Shown one piece after another: positions 15,851-24,943 of a DNA stretch of 64,000 nucleotides. How positions within the stretch are numbered: position 1 is the stretch's first letter; every line of letters starts with the position of its first letter. A program made the translations under genes and the position numbers. The stretch is from an uncultured bacterium (GTDB lineage: Bacteria > Bacteroidota > Bacteroidia > Bacteroidales > Bacteroidaceae). The notes below the pieces were generated by a model. The model did no database searches. It was not told where the DNA came from and was given only the letters and a program-made list of their open reading frames with translations. The DNA is taken from contig CAJMPR010000010.1 of the NCBI GenBank assembly GCA_905215345.1, positions 1-64,000 on the forward strand. Direction: 5' to 3'.

Positions 15851-17395
15851 TTTCTCCGGCCCCTTACGAATAGCCTTCAACATAATTCCAATCTCGGCTA
15901 TCAGCATAATGGTGAATAGCACAAGGAAAATGAAGAATGTAGTCTGTACCGAACTCACATCCAACTTGGATATAGCAGCACTTGTAGGCAACATATCTTG
16001 TATAGCCCACGGCTGACGTCCACATTCGGCAACCACCCAACCTGCTTGTCCGGCAAGATAGCCCAACGGAATAGTCAACATCGCTACCCAATGCATCCAT
16101 CGCATTTTAGTCAAATCTTTCTTGTAAGCCATGAAAAGAACCACCATAAAGAAGACAATAAAATATCCTCCAAGTATCACCATGATACGGAACATATAGA
16201 ATGTAAGTGGTACATTGGGCACCAACTCATTCACGTCTTTAATATAACCATAGCCAAAGTATGCCACATTCTCTTTTAACACTTTAGCAGCTACTTCCGC
16301 ATCAGCCGTATTACCCGCAGCTTTGGCTTCACGATAAGCCGAGAAAGCTCCGATAGCCGTCTTTCCTTTCTCAATCTTCTCCTCGGCAGAAAGGGCAATC
16401 GTACCGTCTTTCAACGGATAACCACCCTTCAACAAGTCATTGATACCGGGTACAAACGCATCCATATCCCGCTCGGCAAGCAAGGAAAGAAAGGCCGGAA
16501 TTTCCATGCGGAACAGGAAAGCATCCTCCCCGTCATCGGCAGTCTGCTTATTAGGATTCAGGATACCGAAAGCAACCAATCCAGCTCCTTCCTTCCCTTG
16601 ATAATAACCTTCCATAGCAGCCAACTTCATCGGTTGTTTTTGTGCTACCTGATAACCTGAGCCATCGCCTGTCCATGCAGAAAATGCAGCGGCAAACAAT
16701 CCCACCCAAGCAGCAATCTTAATACTTGAAATCGCAAACTTCTTATCGCGGTTCTTCCAAAGATACCAGCAACTTACACCGACAACAAACACAGCCGCCA
16801 GTACCCAACCTGATAATACACTATGAAAAAATTTATTGACTGCTATCGGTGCAGTAGCTATTGCCCAGAAGTCCACCATCTCGTTACGTGCCGTGTCAGG
16901 ATTAAATTCCATCCCTACAGGATTTTGCATCCAGGCATTCGCCACGAGAATCCACCAGGCCGATAGTGTCGCACCCAACCCCGTAAGCCAGGTAGATGCC
17001 AGGTGAAAACGTTTACTCACCTTATCCCAGCCGAAGAACATTACAGCAATGAAAGTAGCTTCCATAAAGAATGCCAGAATTCCTTCAATAGCAAGCGGTG
17101 CACCGAAGATGTCGCCCACAAACCAACTGTAATTACTCCAATTCGTACCAAACTCAAACTCCAGAATCAGTCCTGTGGCTACTCCTACAGCAAAATTGAT
17201 ACCGAAAATCTTCATCCAGAATTTGGTGGTACGTTTCCAGAACTCGTCACCGGTACGGTAATAAGCCGTTTCCATGATGCCCATAATGACCGCCAAGCCC
17301 AATGTAAGCGGTACGAAAATCCAATGGTAGATAGCTGTCAATGCAAATTGTGCTCTCGACCAGTCAATCAATGAAGTGTCAATGTTTTCAAGCAT
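15842..17395 (-). CDS. cydA: Cytochrome bd ubiquinol oxidase subunit I
   Basis: A 517-residue haem-bearing subunit of cytochrome bd. Recognisable parts are the start WSRAQFALTAIYHWIFVPLT with the haem-ligand His region, GSWxxNPVG-type sequence (here AWMQNPVGMEFN), and the GRQPW motif (ECGRQPWAIQDMLPT) near residue 445. The enzyme couples quinol oxidation to oxygen reduction in the inner membrane. It follows a DUF4492-type gene by 45 bp. Confidence 0.95.
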   Translation of the reverse strand: MLENIDTSLIDWSRAQFALTAIYHWIFVPLTLGLAVIMGIMETAYYRTGDEFWKRTTKFWMKIFGINFAVGVATGLILEFEFGTNWSNYSWFVGDIFGAPLAIEGILAFFMEATFIAVMFFGWDKVSKRFHLASTWLTGLGATLSAWWILVANAWMQNPVGMEFNPDTARNEMVDFWAIATAPIAVNKFFHSVLSGWVLAAVFVVGVSCWYLWKNRDKKFAISSIKIAAWVGLFAAAFSAWTGDGSGYQVAQKQPMKLAAMEGYYQGKEGAGLVAFGILNPNKQTADDGEDAFLFRMEIPAFLSLLAERDMDAFVPGINDLLKGGYPLKDGTIALSAEEKIEKGKTAIGAFSAYREAKAAGNTADAEVAAKVLKENVAYFGYGYIKDVNELVPNVPLTFYMFRIMVILGGYFIVFFMVVLFMAYKKDLTKMRWMHWVAMLTIPLGYLAGQAGWVVAECGRQPWAIQDMLPTSAAISKLDVSSVQTTFFIFLVLFTIMLIAEIGIMLKAIRKGPEKEL

Positions 17396-17440
17396 GAAAA
17401 TAGGTATTAAGTATTAAATATTAGGTATTAATATAAATTG

Positions 17441-17662
17441 TCAATTGTCAGCCGCTCTGATAATCAGCTCACGACTTACATAATCGTCCTTCTCTACCCC
17501 GACCGAAGCCTTATTCAAATAGTTCGGAAAGAAAAAAAGCCGGAGAATAAAAAACATGATAAATAATTTGACTAAGATTATCAGCCACAAAGTACGACCT
17601 AACGTCATGCTTCGAAAGCCATCAATGTAGAATCGCCAGATACCGGTTACGAGGTTTTTCAT
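17441..17662 (-). CDS. DUF4492-type small membrane protein at the head of the cyd operon
   Basis: A 73-residue protein with one transmembrane helix (LWLIILVKLFIMFFILRLFFF, about 25-45) and a short polar tail. The N-terminus WRFYIDGFRSMTLGRTLW is what I know from DUF4492, a family found directly upstream of cydA in Bacteroidota. It may be a small accessory subunit of cytochrome bd, comparable in position (not in sequence) to CydX. The promoter at 17687-17694 supports this start. Confidence 0.8.
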   Translation of the reverse strand: MKNLVTGIWRFYIDGFRSMTLGRTLWLIILVKLFIMFFILRLFFFPNYLNKASVGVEKDDYVSRELIIRAADN

Positions 17663-17686
17663 ACAAACTTTAAATTATAATCATTA

Positions 17687-17694
17687 CAAATATA
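17687..17694 (-). promoter_or_regulatory. -7 box for the cyd operon (TATATTTG)
   Basis: CAAATATA on the plus strand reads TATATTTG leftward, 25 bp before the DUF4492 ATG. A CAA at 17715 gives a TTG about 20 bp upstream. Confidence 0.65.
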
Positions 17695-17779
17695 AAATTC
17701 TTTTATATAAATAACAAATAAAAGGCTGAAAAGTTAGAAACTGTTCCATTTTTTATTCAAAGCTTATTTTTTCTTATTT

Positions 17780-18019
17780 ATGCGAATCAGGAGTTGAATT
17801 GAGTTCTTTCTGTACGGTTTCATCCCCAGGTCTCCTAAGGGGGGGAGTTAGTTCATTTCTTTCCAGTTTTACGCTAAATGACAAAAGAATTATTTTTAGA
17901 CAGAAGAACAAAAGAACATATTCAGAGTAATATATAGCTTATGTTTTCTTATTTGTTCTTATGTCTAAAAATGTTCATGTCTTTCCCGTTATAAACTAAA
18001 TTCAACTCCTGATTCGCAT
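17780..18019. mobile_element. 240-bp element with 21-bp terminal inverted repeats and 5-bp flanking repeat (MITE-like or invertible)
   Basis: The first 21 bases (ATGCGAATCAGG onward, 17780-17800) are the exact reverse complement of the last 21 (17999-18019). TATTT stands immediately outside both ends (17775-17779 and 18020-18024), as a target duplication would. Inside is a second imperfect inverted repeat of about 27 bp (17892-17920 with 17940-17972) and a run of seven G. There is no coding capacity. Confidence 0.6.
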
Positions 18020-18132
18020 TATTTTGTGTTAGTCGTGACTTTGCTTGTTTCCAATTGTCGGCACAAAGAAGTAATCTGCCGATGAAAACCTTGCAAACGT
18101 ATATCTTAATTGTATCTCTCCGAACAGCCCCA

Positions 18133-18140
18133 TACATTTG
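18133..18140 (+). promoter_or_regulatory. Promoter of the tripartite efflux operon (TACATTTG)
   Basis: A perfect -7 box with TTG at 18110-18112, 20 bp upstream. The expected start is near 18147, 22 bp before the ATG at 18169. It lies outside the 240-bp element. Confidence 0.65.
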
Positions 18141-18168
18141 TAACGACGAAACAATAGAATTGAAATTT

Positions 18169-19569
18169 ATGATTAACGTAAAAAGATTAACAGTTATAAC
18201 GCTTTGTATGGCAACCGCTTGTACAGGTACTGTGAAACTACAAGCCCAGGAAGTTACCGCAGACACCTCGCAGCAAAGCATAACGCAACTCCCCGACCAA
18301 TGGGACTTGCAGACGTGTATCGATTATGCCTTGAAGCAGAACATTACTATCCGTAAAAACCGCCTCAACGCTGAAAGTGCAGAGATAGATGTAAAAACGG
18401 CCAAGGCAGCTCTATTTCCAAGTCTGTCGGCATCTGTCAGCCAGCGTATCGTAAACCGTCCCAATAGCGAGACAAACACGATTATCAGTGGTGATAATAT
18501 CACAAGCAGCCAAAGTAAAACCAGTTACAACGGCAGTTACGGAATCGATGCCAACTGGACCTTGTACAACGGCAGTAAACGGCTGAATACCCTAAAGCAA
18601 CAAAGGCTGAATACCCGGATTGCCGAACTCGGCGTCGCAGAGAGCGAAAACAACATCGAAGAAAGCATTACCCAAACTTATGTACAAATACTTTATGCCG
18701 CCGAGGCAGTGAAAGTAAATGAGGCGACTTTGGAAGTCAGCCAGGCTGAATGTGAACGCGCCAAAGCTCTGTTTGCCGCAGGAAGCATCGCCAAAAGCGA
18801 TCTTGCCCAACTGGAAGCACAGGTTAGCACGGACAAATATCAAGTAGTGACGGCACAAGCCACTTTACAGGATTATAAACTCCAACTGAAACAGCTCCTT
18901 GAACTGGATGGTGAAGGAGAAATGAACGTCTACATTCCTACACTCAATGACGAAAAGGTAGTTGTTCCCCTACCCACAAAAACGGATGTATATCATTCTG
19001 CACTCTCCCTGCGTCCTGAAATTGAGGCCGGCAGACTGAATGTAAAAGCTTCGGAACTTGATATAAATATCGCCCGTGCAGGATACATACCTTCTCTAAG
19101 CCTCAGCGCGGGTATAGGGACAACCAATGCCAACGGAAATGACTTTACCTTTGCCGAACAAATAAAACAAAACTGGAACAATTCAATCGGCTTAACCGTG
19201 AGCGTACCTATCTTCAACAACCGTCAGACGAAAAGTGCCGTACAGAAAGCAAAGATACAGAAACAAACCAGCGAACTGGATCTTCTGGATAACCAGAAGA
19301 CTTTATATAAAGCCATCGAAACCCTTTGGCTCGATGCTAACAGCGCACAGCAACGTTACATGGCGGCCGTTGAGAAATTACGCAGCACACAAAGCAGTTA
19401 TAATCTTATCCAAGAGCAATTCAATCTCGGTATGAAAAACACCGTAGAATTACTGACTGAAAAAAGCAATTTGCTCAATGCACAGCAAGAAACATTGCAA
19501 GCCAAGTACATGACCATACTGAACATGCAGTTACTGAAGTTCTATCAAGGAGAGAAAATAACCCTTTAA
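18169..19569 (+). CDS. TolC-family outer-membrane efflux protein
   Basis: From the ATG at 18169 (MINVKRLTVI) the product is 466 residues with a signal peptide ending near KLQAQ. Two OEP repeats follow: WDLQTCIDYALKQNITIRKN, with long coiled-coil helices, and a second round after LRPEIEAGRLNVKASELDIN. TolC homologues form trimeric outer-membrane ducts for tripartite exporters. The genes after it encode the adaptor, ATPase and permease, so the exporter is complete. An upstream ATG at 18055 precedes the promoter and is rejected. Confidence 0.9.
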   Translation: MINVKRLTVITLCMATACTGTVKLQAQEVTADTSQQSITQLPDQWDLQTCIDYALKQNITIRKNRLNAESAEIDVKTAKAALFPSLSASVSQRIVNRPNSETNTIISGDNITSSQSKTSYNGSYGIDANWTLYNGSKRLNTLKQQRLNTRIAELGVAESENNIEESITQTYVQILYAAEAVKVNEATLEVSQAECERAKALFAAGSIAKSDLAQLEAQVSTDKYQVVTAQATLQDYKLQLKQLLELDGEGEMNVYIPTLNDEKVVVPLPTKTDVYHSALSLRPEIEAGRLNVKASELDINIARAGYIPSLSLSAGIGTTNANGNDFTFAEQIKQNWNNSIGLTVSVPIFNNRQTKSAVQKAKIQKQTSELDLLDNQKTLYKAIETLWLDANSAQQRYMAAVEKLRSTQSSYNLIQEQFNLGMKNTVELLTEKSNLLNAQQETLQAKYMTILNMQLLKFYQGEKITL

Positions 19570-19657
19570 TATACACAAATATCATAAAGTTATCTACCGG
19601 AGAAACGCAAACTCTCCTACAAGGATATAAAATGAAACTAATAATAGAAAGAAGTAT

Positions 19658-20884
19658 ATGAACAAGAAGAAAATCATCCTCATCGTCGTTGCCGTCATCA
19701 TAGTAGTTGGCGCAGTTTTCTGGCTCTTCGGAGGGTCTCAGGCCAAGCACAAAATAACCTATGAGACAGCAACCGTGAACAAAGGCGAAATATCGGAATC
19801 GGTTACTGCCACAGGGACTATTGAACCGGTTACTGAAATTGAAGTGGGTACACAGGTCAGCGGTATCATCGACAAAATCTATGTTGATTATAACTCCGTT
19901 GTAACCAAAGGACAACTTATTGCCGAAATGGACCGTATAACACTACAAAGCGAAGTTGCTTCACAACGTGCCACTTACAATGGCACAAAAGCAGAATTCG
20001 AGTATCAGCAGAAAAACTATGAACGTAGCAAAGGACTGCATCAAAAGCAACTCATCAGTGATACGGACTATGAGCAAGCTGTGTATAACTACGAAAAGGC
20101 AAAGAGCAGTTACGAAAGTAGTCAGGCTTCACTGGCTAAAGCCGAACGGAATCTGTCATACGCTACGATTACCTCCCCTATCGACGGTGTTGTTATCAAT
20201 CGCGCTGTGGAAGAAGGTCAGACTGTAGCATCAGGTTTCGAAACTCCCACCCTGTTCACCATTGCCGCCGACCTAACGCAAATGCAAGTGGTGGCTGATG
20301 TAGACGAAGCTGATATAGGTGGCGTGGAAGACGGACAACGTGTTACGTTTACCGTGGATGCTTATCCGAATGATGTCTTTGAGGGGGTAGTAACTCAGAT
20401 TCGCTTGGGAGAAACGAGTTCATCAAGCTCTACCGCTACCTCATCGGGTACGGTAGTTACATACCAGGTAGTTATCTCCGCTCCCAATCCTGACTTGAAA
20501 TTGAAACCACGTCTGACAGCCAACGTCACCATTTACACACTCGACCGTAAAGACATACTGTGTGTCCCTGCCCGTGCTTTACGTTTCACTCCTGAAAAGC
20601 CACTGATTGGCGATAATGATATAGTGAAGGATTGTGAAAGCGAACATAAACTTTGGACTCGTGAAGGAAATTCATTCATAGCCCACCCTGTAGAAATCGG
20701 TATTTCCAATGGTATCAATACAGAAATAGTCAGTGGTATTGGTGCGGGCACGGTAGTAGTGACCGAAGCTACCATCGGACGTATGCCGGGTGGAAATGGT
20801 GCTTCGGAAATAGGTCCGGAAACAACTGGTGAGAAGAGTCCTTTCATGCCAAGTCATCCGGGAGGGAATAAAAAGAAAAAATAA
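19658..20884 (+). CDS. MacA-like periplasmic adaptor (HlyD/RND-type membrane fusion protein)
   Basis: A 408-residue adaptor with one N-terminal membrane helix (IILIVVAVIIVVGAVFWLFG). A barrel-sandwich half (ESVTATGTIEPVTEIEVGTQVSG), an alpha-hairpin coiled coil (~100-165), the second lipoyl half (ITSPIDGVVINRAVEEGQTV) and a beta-barrel domain follow. A Ser/Thr-rich loop (ETSSSSSTATSSGT) around residue 255 and a Gly/Lys-rich C-terminus are local features. It links the TolC-type duct to the MacB-like ABC pump. The substrate is unknown; macrolides, peptides and siderophores are all known for this class. Confidence 0.9.
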   Translation: MNKKKIILIVVAVIIVVGAVFWLFGGSQAKHKITYETATVNKGEISESVTATGTIEPVTEIEVGTQVSGIIDKIYVDYNSVVTKGQLIAEMDRITLQSEVASQRATYNGTKAEFEYQQKNYERSKGLHQKQLISDTDYEQAVYNYEKAKSSYESSQASLAKAERNLSYATITSPIDGVVINRAVEEGQTVASGFETPTLFTIAADLTQMQVVADVDEADIGGVEDGQRVTFTVDAYPNDVFEGVVTQIRLGETSSSSSTATSSGTVVTYQVVISAPNPDLKLKPRLTANVTIYTLDRKDILCVPARALRFTPEKPLIGDNDIVKDCESEHKLWTREGNSFIAHPVEIGISNGINTEIVSGIGAGTVVVTEATIGRMPGGNGASEIGPETTGEKSPFMPSHPGGNKKKK

Positions 20885-20896
20885 GCCCTATAAATT

Positions 20897-21652
20897 ATGA
20901 ACAAAGCAGTCATTGAACTCCAAAATATAAAACGAAACTTCCAGGTCGGAGACGAAACGGTACATGCCCTGCGAGGTGTATCATTCAATATCTCCGAAGG
21001 CGAGTTCGTTACAATCATGGGGACATCCGGCTCAGGAAAATCAACCCTGTTGAACATACTCGGTTGTCTGGACACTCCCACAAACGGTGAATATCTGTTG
21101 GATGGAATATCCGTACGTACTATGACCAAGTCGCAGCGTGCCGTACTCCGTAACCGCAAAATCGGCTTTGTGTTCCAAAGCTACAACCTGTTGGCAAAAA
21201 CAACCGCTGTAGAAAACGTGGAACTGCCATTGATGTACAATTCTTCCGTATCGGCTACCGAACGTAGAAAAAGCGCCATCGAAGCATTGCAAGCTGTCGG
21301 GTTAGGTGATCGCATGGAACATAAATCCAACCAAATGTCAGGTGGACAGATGCAACGTGTCGCTATTGCCCGTGCATTGGTGAACAATCCGGCTGTAATC
21401 CTTGCAGACGAGGCAACGGGTAATCTGGATACACGCACTTCGTTCGAAATATTGGTACTCTTCCAAAAGCTTCATGCCGAAGGACGTACCATTATATTCG
21501 TAACACATAACCCCGAGATTGCCCAATATAGCAGCCGTAATATCGTACTGCGTGACGGACAGGTGAAAGATGATAAAATCAATCCGAACGTTCTGAATGC
21601 AGCCGAAACATTGGCGGCATTGCCGAAGCAGGAAGAAGACGAAAAAGAGTAA
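20897..21652 (+). CDS. MacB-like ABC transporter ATP-binding protein
   Basis: A 251-residue ATPase of the LolD/MacB branch. It has Walker A GTSGSGKS (42-49), signature MSGGQMQR, Walker B VILADEATGNLD and the switch His in FVTHNPE. The typical LolD/MacB sequence FVFQSYNLLAKTTAVENVELPL is present. The ATPase and FtsX-type permease are separate genes here, whereas E. coli MacB is one fused protein. It starts 12 bp after the adaptor gene. Confidence 0.92.
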   Translation: MNKAVIELQNIKRNFQVGDETVHALRGVSFNISEGEFVTIMGTSGSGKSTLLNILGCLDTPTNGEYLLDGISVRTMTKSQRAVLRNRKIGFVFQSYNLLAKTTAVENVELPLMYNSSVSATERRKSAIEALQAVGLGDRMEHKSNQMSGGQMQRVAIARALVNNPAVILADEATGNLDTRTSFEILVLFQKLHAEGRTIIFVTHNPEIAQYSSRNIVLRDGQVKDDKINPNVLNAAETLAALPKQEEDEKE

Positions 21653-21686
21653 CCATCCCAACATCTTACCATTAAATATATAAACA

Positions 21687-22907
21687 ATGAACGGAACAAA
21701 CCTCTTTAAAATAGCTCTCCGGGCACTTGCCAACAATAAGCTGCGGGCATTCCTCACCATGCTGGGCATCATCATCGGTGTGGCATCGGTCATCACGATG
21801 CTGGCCATCGGGCAAGGTTCCAAAAAGAGCATCCAGGCACAAATTGCCGAAATGGGTTCGAACATGATAATGGTTCACCCCGGGGCTGATATGCGTGGTG
21901 GCGTCCGTCAAGACCCCAGCGCCATGCAGACATTAAAACTGGCTGATTATGAAGCGCTTCGTACAGAAACGAACTTCCTCTCAACCGTCAGCCCCAACGT
22001 GTCTTCATCGGGACAACTGATTGCAGGGAACAACAACTATCCTTCCTCGGTTAGCGGAGTAGGTACGGAATATCTTGAAATTCGCCAACTAACGGTAGAG
22101 AATGGTGAAATGTTTTCTGAATCAGATATACAGACCTCAGCAAAAGTTTGTATAATAGGTAAGACCATACAAGACAACTTGTTTCCCGGTGGAGAAGATC
22201 CCGTAGGTCGTATCATTCGTTTCAACCAAGTACCTTTTCGTATTGCAGGTGTACTCAAAGCAAAAGGTTACAACAGCATGGGTATGGACCAGGATGATGT
22301 CGTATTAGCCCCTTACACCACTGTAATGAAGCGCTTACTTGCACAAACTTATTTGCAAGGTATATTCGCTTCGGCACTCACCGAAGATATGACAGATAAT
22401 GCCACCGACGAAATCACCGAAATCTTACGGCGTAACCACAAGTTGAAAGATAGCGATGACGACGATTTCACCATCCGCAGCCAGCAGGAACTCAGTTCAA
22501 TGCTGAATACCACCACTGACTTAATGACTACTTTACTTGCCTGTATAGCAGGTATATCATTAGTAGTAGGCGGTATAGGTATTATGAATATCATGTATGT
22601 ATCCGTAACAGAACGTACCCGTGAGATCGGTTTACGTATGAGCGTCGGAGCCCGCGGGGTGGATATCTTGTCACAATTCCTGATTGAAGCTATTCTCATC
22701 AGTATTACCGGTGGTCTCATTGGTGTCGTGATAGGCTGCGGTGCAAGTTGGATAGTCAAGAGTGTAGCCCATTGGCCTATCTATATCCAACTCTGGAGTG
22801 TATTCCTCAGTTTTGCAGTCTGCACGGTTACTGGAGTATTCTTTGGTTGGTATCCAGCTAAAAAGGCAGCCGATCTGGATCCGATTGAAGCGATAAGATA
22901 CGAGTAA
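21687..22907 (+). CDS. MacB/FtsX-type ABC transporter permease
   Basis: A 406-residue permease with four transmembrane helices. The first (FLTMLGIIIGVASVITMLAIG) is followed by a large periplasmic MacB_PCD domain (~50-260). Three C-terminal helices belong to the FtsX domain, including GGIGIMNIMYVSVTERTREIG and the end AADLDPIEAIRYE. It works with the ATPase to drive substrate from the periplasm into the TolC duct by mechanotransmission. It ends the four-gene exporter operon. Confidence 0.92.
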   Translation: MNGTNLFKIALRALANNKLRAFLTMLGIIIGVASVITMLAIGQGSKKSIQAQIAEMGSNMIMVHPGADMRGGVRQDPSAMQTLKLADYEALRTETNFLSTVSPNVSSSGQLIAGNNNYPSSVSGVGTEYLEIRQLTVENGEMFSESDIQTSAKVCIIGKTIQDNLFPGGEDPVGRIIRFNQVPFRIAGVLKAKGYNSMGMDQDDVVLAPYTTVMKRLLAQTYLQGIFASALTEDMTDNATDEITEILRRNHKLKDSDDDDFTIRSQQELSSMLNTTTDLMTTLLACIAGISLVVGGIGIMNIMYVSVTERTREIGLRMSVGARGVDILSQFLIEAILISITGGLIGVVIGCGASWIVKSVAHWPIYIQLWSVFLSFAVCTVTGVFFGWYPAKKAADLDPIEAIRYE

Positions 22908-22919
22908 GTAGTGATTAGT

Positions 22920-22994
22920 TTTTAGTGATGAGTAATTAGTATCCCTTCGGCGTAACGTAAGTTATCCTCATAAACTAATTACTCATCACTAAAA
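22920..22994. repeat. Perfect 21-bp inverted repeat between exporter and kinase genes
   Basis: The sequence at 22920-22940 (TTTTAGTGATGAG onward) is the exact reverse complement of 22974-22994. Flanking TAGTGATTA and TAATCACTA words extend it with a small offset. It belongs to the TTAGTGATT-type repeats also seen near 8.9 kb and 40.5 kb and may end or stabilise the exporter mRNA. Confidence 0.65.
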
Positions 22995-23010
22995 TAATCA
23001 CTAAAATCAT

Positions 23011-23018
23011 TATCTTTG
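23011..23018 (+). promoter_or_regulatory. -7 box for the LytS-type kinase (TATCTTTG)
   Basis: A perfect match only 7 bp upstream of the annotated ATG, implying a leaderless or near-leaderless mRNA. Confidence 0.6.
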
Positions 23019-23025
23019 CAATAAT

Positions 23026-24090
23026 ATGAAACAACTTTTCAACTCACGATCGCGCGTTATAGAAGCCTTGATACATATCATAGGCTGGGGAATCGTTTTC
23101 GGTTTTCCTTTTCTAATGATGTCACGCAGTGGCTTTTCCATTACATGGGTGGATTATCTGCGTCATGGCAGCGTAGTTCCGGTGTCATTTATCATCGTGT
23201 TTTACGTAAACTATTGTTTCTTTATCCCCCGCTATCTGTTTGCTGGTCACATTAAACAATATCTCCTACTGAACATACTACTGATAGTTCTTACAACTGC
23301 AGGAGTACACTTCTGGCAAGAATATGCATTCCAAATATTCGCCAAAGAAGGTAATGAAGGAAGAAAGCATATGGGACCACCGAAGTGGATATTTATCATG
23401 CGTGATGTATTTTCCATGATACTTACCATCGGATTGAGCGCCGCTATTCGTATGAGTGGACGTTGGGGTCAAGTAGAAGCCGCCCGCCGTGAAGCAGAAA
23501 AAAGTCGTACCGAGGCCGAATTAAAAAATCTGCGTAACCAACTCAATCCTCACTTCTTGTTGAATACATTGAATAATATCTATGCCCTCATCGCTTTTGA
23601 TGCTGAAAAAGCGCAAACTGCCGTACAGGAGTTAAGCCGGTTATTGCGCCATGTACTCTATGATAATCAGCAGAATTTTGTCACCTTGGATAAGGAAATG
23701 GATTTTATCCGGAATTACATTGAACTGATGCGTATACGTCTTTCTCCGAATGTCACCGTTGAGACCTGTTTCAATGTCCGCCCCGATAGCCGCACGGAAA
23801 TCGCCCCCTTAATATTCATCTCTCTTATCGAAAATGCTTTCAAACATGGTATCTCCCCTACTGCACCCAGCTTCATACAAATTCGTTTCAGTGAGAACGC
23901 CGAAGAGGTGCGATGTGAAATCACCAATAGCCATCATCCCAAAAACGAGGCTGATAAAAGTGGAAGCGGTATCGGACTGGAACAGGTGCACAAGCGACTG
24001 GAACTTACATATCCCGACCGATACGAGTGGAACCATGGAGTAAGTGAAGATGGAAAAGAATACAAATCGGTTTTAAGCATAAAATATTAG
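23026..24090 (+). CDS. LytS/YehU-type sensor histidine kinase
   Basis: A 354-residue kinase with four predicted N-terminal membrane helices (~12-145). A coiled coil (~150-175) leads into the His_kinase domain, whose phospho-acceptor motif is NQLNPHFLLNTLNNIYA. A GHKL ATPase follows with the N-box LISLIENAFKHG and the G-box SGSGIGLEQVHKRL. It has no large sensory domain, so stimuli are probably sensed within the membrane. The partner LytTR regulator follows. The pair lies downstream of the exporter but has its own promoter; functional linkage is inference. Confidence 0.92.
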   Translation: MKQLFNSRSRVIEALIHIIGWGIVFGFPFLMMSRSGFSITWVDYLRHGSVVPVSFIIVFYVNYCFFIPRYLFAGHIKQYLLLNILLIVLTTAGVHFWQEYAFQIFAKEGNEGRKHMGPPKWIFIMRDVFSMILTIGLSAAIRMSGRWGQVEAARREAEKSRTEAELKNLRNQLNPHFLLNTLNNIYALIAFDAEKAQTAVQELSRLLRHVLYDNQQNFVTLDKEMDFIRNYIELMRIRLSPNVTVETCFNVRPDSRTEIAPLIFISLIENAFKHGISPTAPSFIQIRFSENAEEVRCEITNSHHPKNEADKSGSGIGLEQVHKRLELTYPDRYEWNHGVSEDGKEYKSVLSIKY

Positions 24091-24147
24091 ATACCAGCTA
24101 TTATTCAGCTCCACAGCCTAATATTTAATAATTAATACTTAATATAC

Positions 24148-24849
24148 ATGATTCTGAAATGCGCAATAGTAGATGACGAACCGTTGGCATTAAACCTTCT
24201 GGAAAGTTATACCAGCAAAACCCCGTTCCTTGAACTCGTGGGGAAATATTCCAGTGCGGTTCAAGCTATGGATGCCTTACCGGACAAACATGTCGACCTT
24301 CTTTTTCTTGACATCCAAATGCCTGAACTCAATGGACTGGAGTTTTCTAAAATGGTAGATACACATACACGTATTGTCTTTACCACCGCCTTCGACCAAT
24401 ATGCCATAGACGGATATAAAGTTAATGCGTTGGATTACCTGCTGAAACCTATTTCCTACATCGACTTTCTACAAGCTGCCAACAAAGCCGTACAATGGTT
24501 TGAGTTGCTACAACAACCACGGGAAGAGATTGAACGAATATTTATTAAAAGTGATTACAAGCTGGTGCAAGTGGAACTAAAAAATATTCTCTACATCGAA
24601 GGTCTGAAAGATTATATTAAAATCTACGAAGAAGATGTTCCCAAGCCCATCCTCTCGCTAATGAGTATGAAGTCAATGGAAGAATTACTTCCTTCTTCAC
24701 GCTTCATGCGTGTGCATCGTTCTTACATCGTTCAGAAAGATAAAATACGAATTATCGACCGCGGACGTATCGTCTTTGGGAAAAATTATATCCCTATCAG
24801 CGATAGCTATAAGCAAGTTTTTCAGGATTTTTTAGATAAACGGAGTTGA
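24148..24849 (+). CDS. LytTR-family response regulator
   Basis: A 233-residue regulator. The receiver domain (1-120) has the acidic pair VDDEPLAL, the phospho-acceptor Asp55 in LLFLDIQMPE, and the Lys in DYLLKPIS. The C-terminal LytTR DNA-binding domain (~135-230) has SRFMRVHRSYIVQKDKI. It is the cognate partner of the kinase 57 bp upstream. LytTR regulators bind direct repeats in target promoters; no clear pair was identified by eye in this window. Confidence 0.92.
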   Translation: MILKCAIVDDEPLALNLLESYTSKTPFLELVGKYSSAVQAMDALPDKHVDLLFLDIQMPELNGLEFSKMVDTHTRIVFTTAFDQYAIDGYKVNALDYLLKPISYIDFLQAANKAVQWFELLQQPREEIERIFIKSDYKLVQVELKNILYIEGLKDYIKIYEEDVPKPILSLMSMKSMEELLPSSRFMRVHRSYIVQKDKIRIIDRGRIVFGKNYIPISDSYKQVFQDFLDKRS

Positions 24850-24929
24850 AAACATGCTCATTTGTAGATATTTTATCTAAAACGGTCGATTTCTAATAAT
24901 ATCCTATTGCATATTAAAAGATGTTTTTT

Positions 24930-24937
24930 TACCTTTG
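24930..24937 (+). promoter_or_regulatory. Strong Bacteroides promoter of a small RNA (TACCTTTG)
   Basis: A perfect -7 box with ATTG at 24906-24909, 20 bp upstream. The predicted start is near 24944. No reading frame follows for over 250 bp. Confidence 0.65.
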
Positions 24938-24943
24938 CAGCGA

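Larger units (their letters stand above)
17663..18168. other. 506-bp divergent control region between cyd and efflux operons
   Basis: It contains the cyd promoter (17687-17694), a 240-bp inverted-repeat-bounded element (17780-18019) and the efflux promoter (18133-18140). An upstream in-frame ATG at 18055 lies before the efflux promoter, so the coding start at 18169 is preferred. The minus-strand frame at 17949-18281 is not supported. Confidence 0.6.

Noticed and set aside
17949..18281. 110-residue minus-strand frame across the element and the efflux promoter
   Set aside because: It crosses a repeat end, a promoter and the N-terminus of the TolC-type gene, and no family is recognisable.
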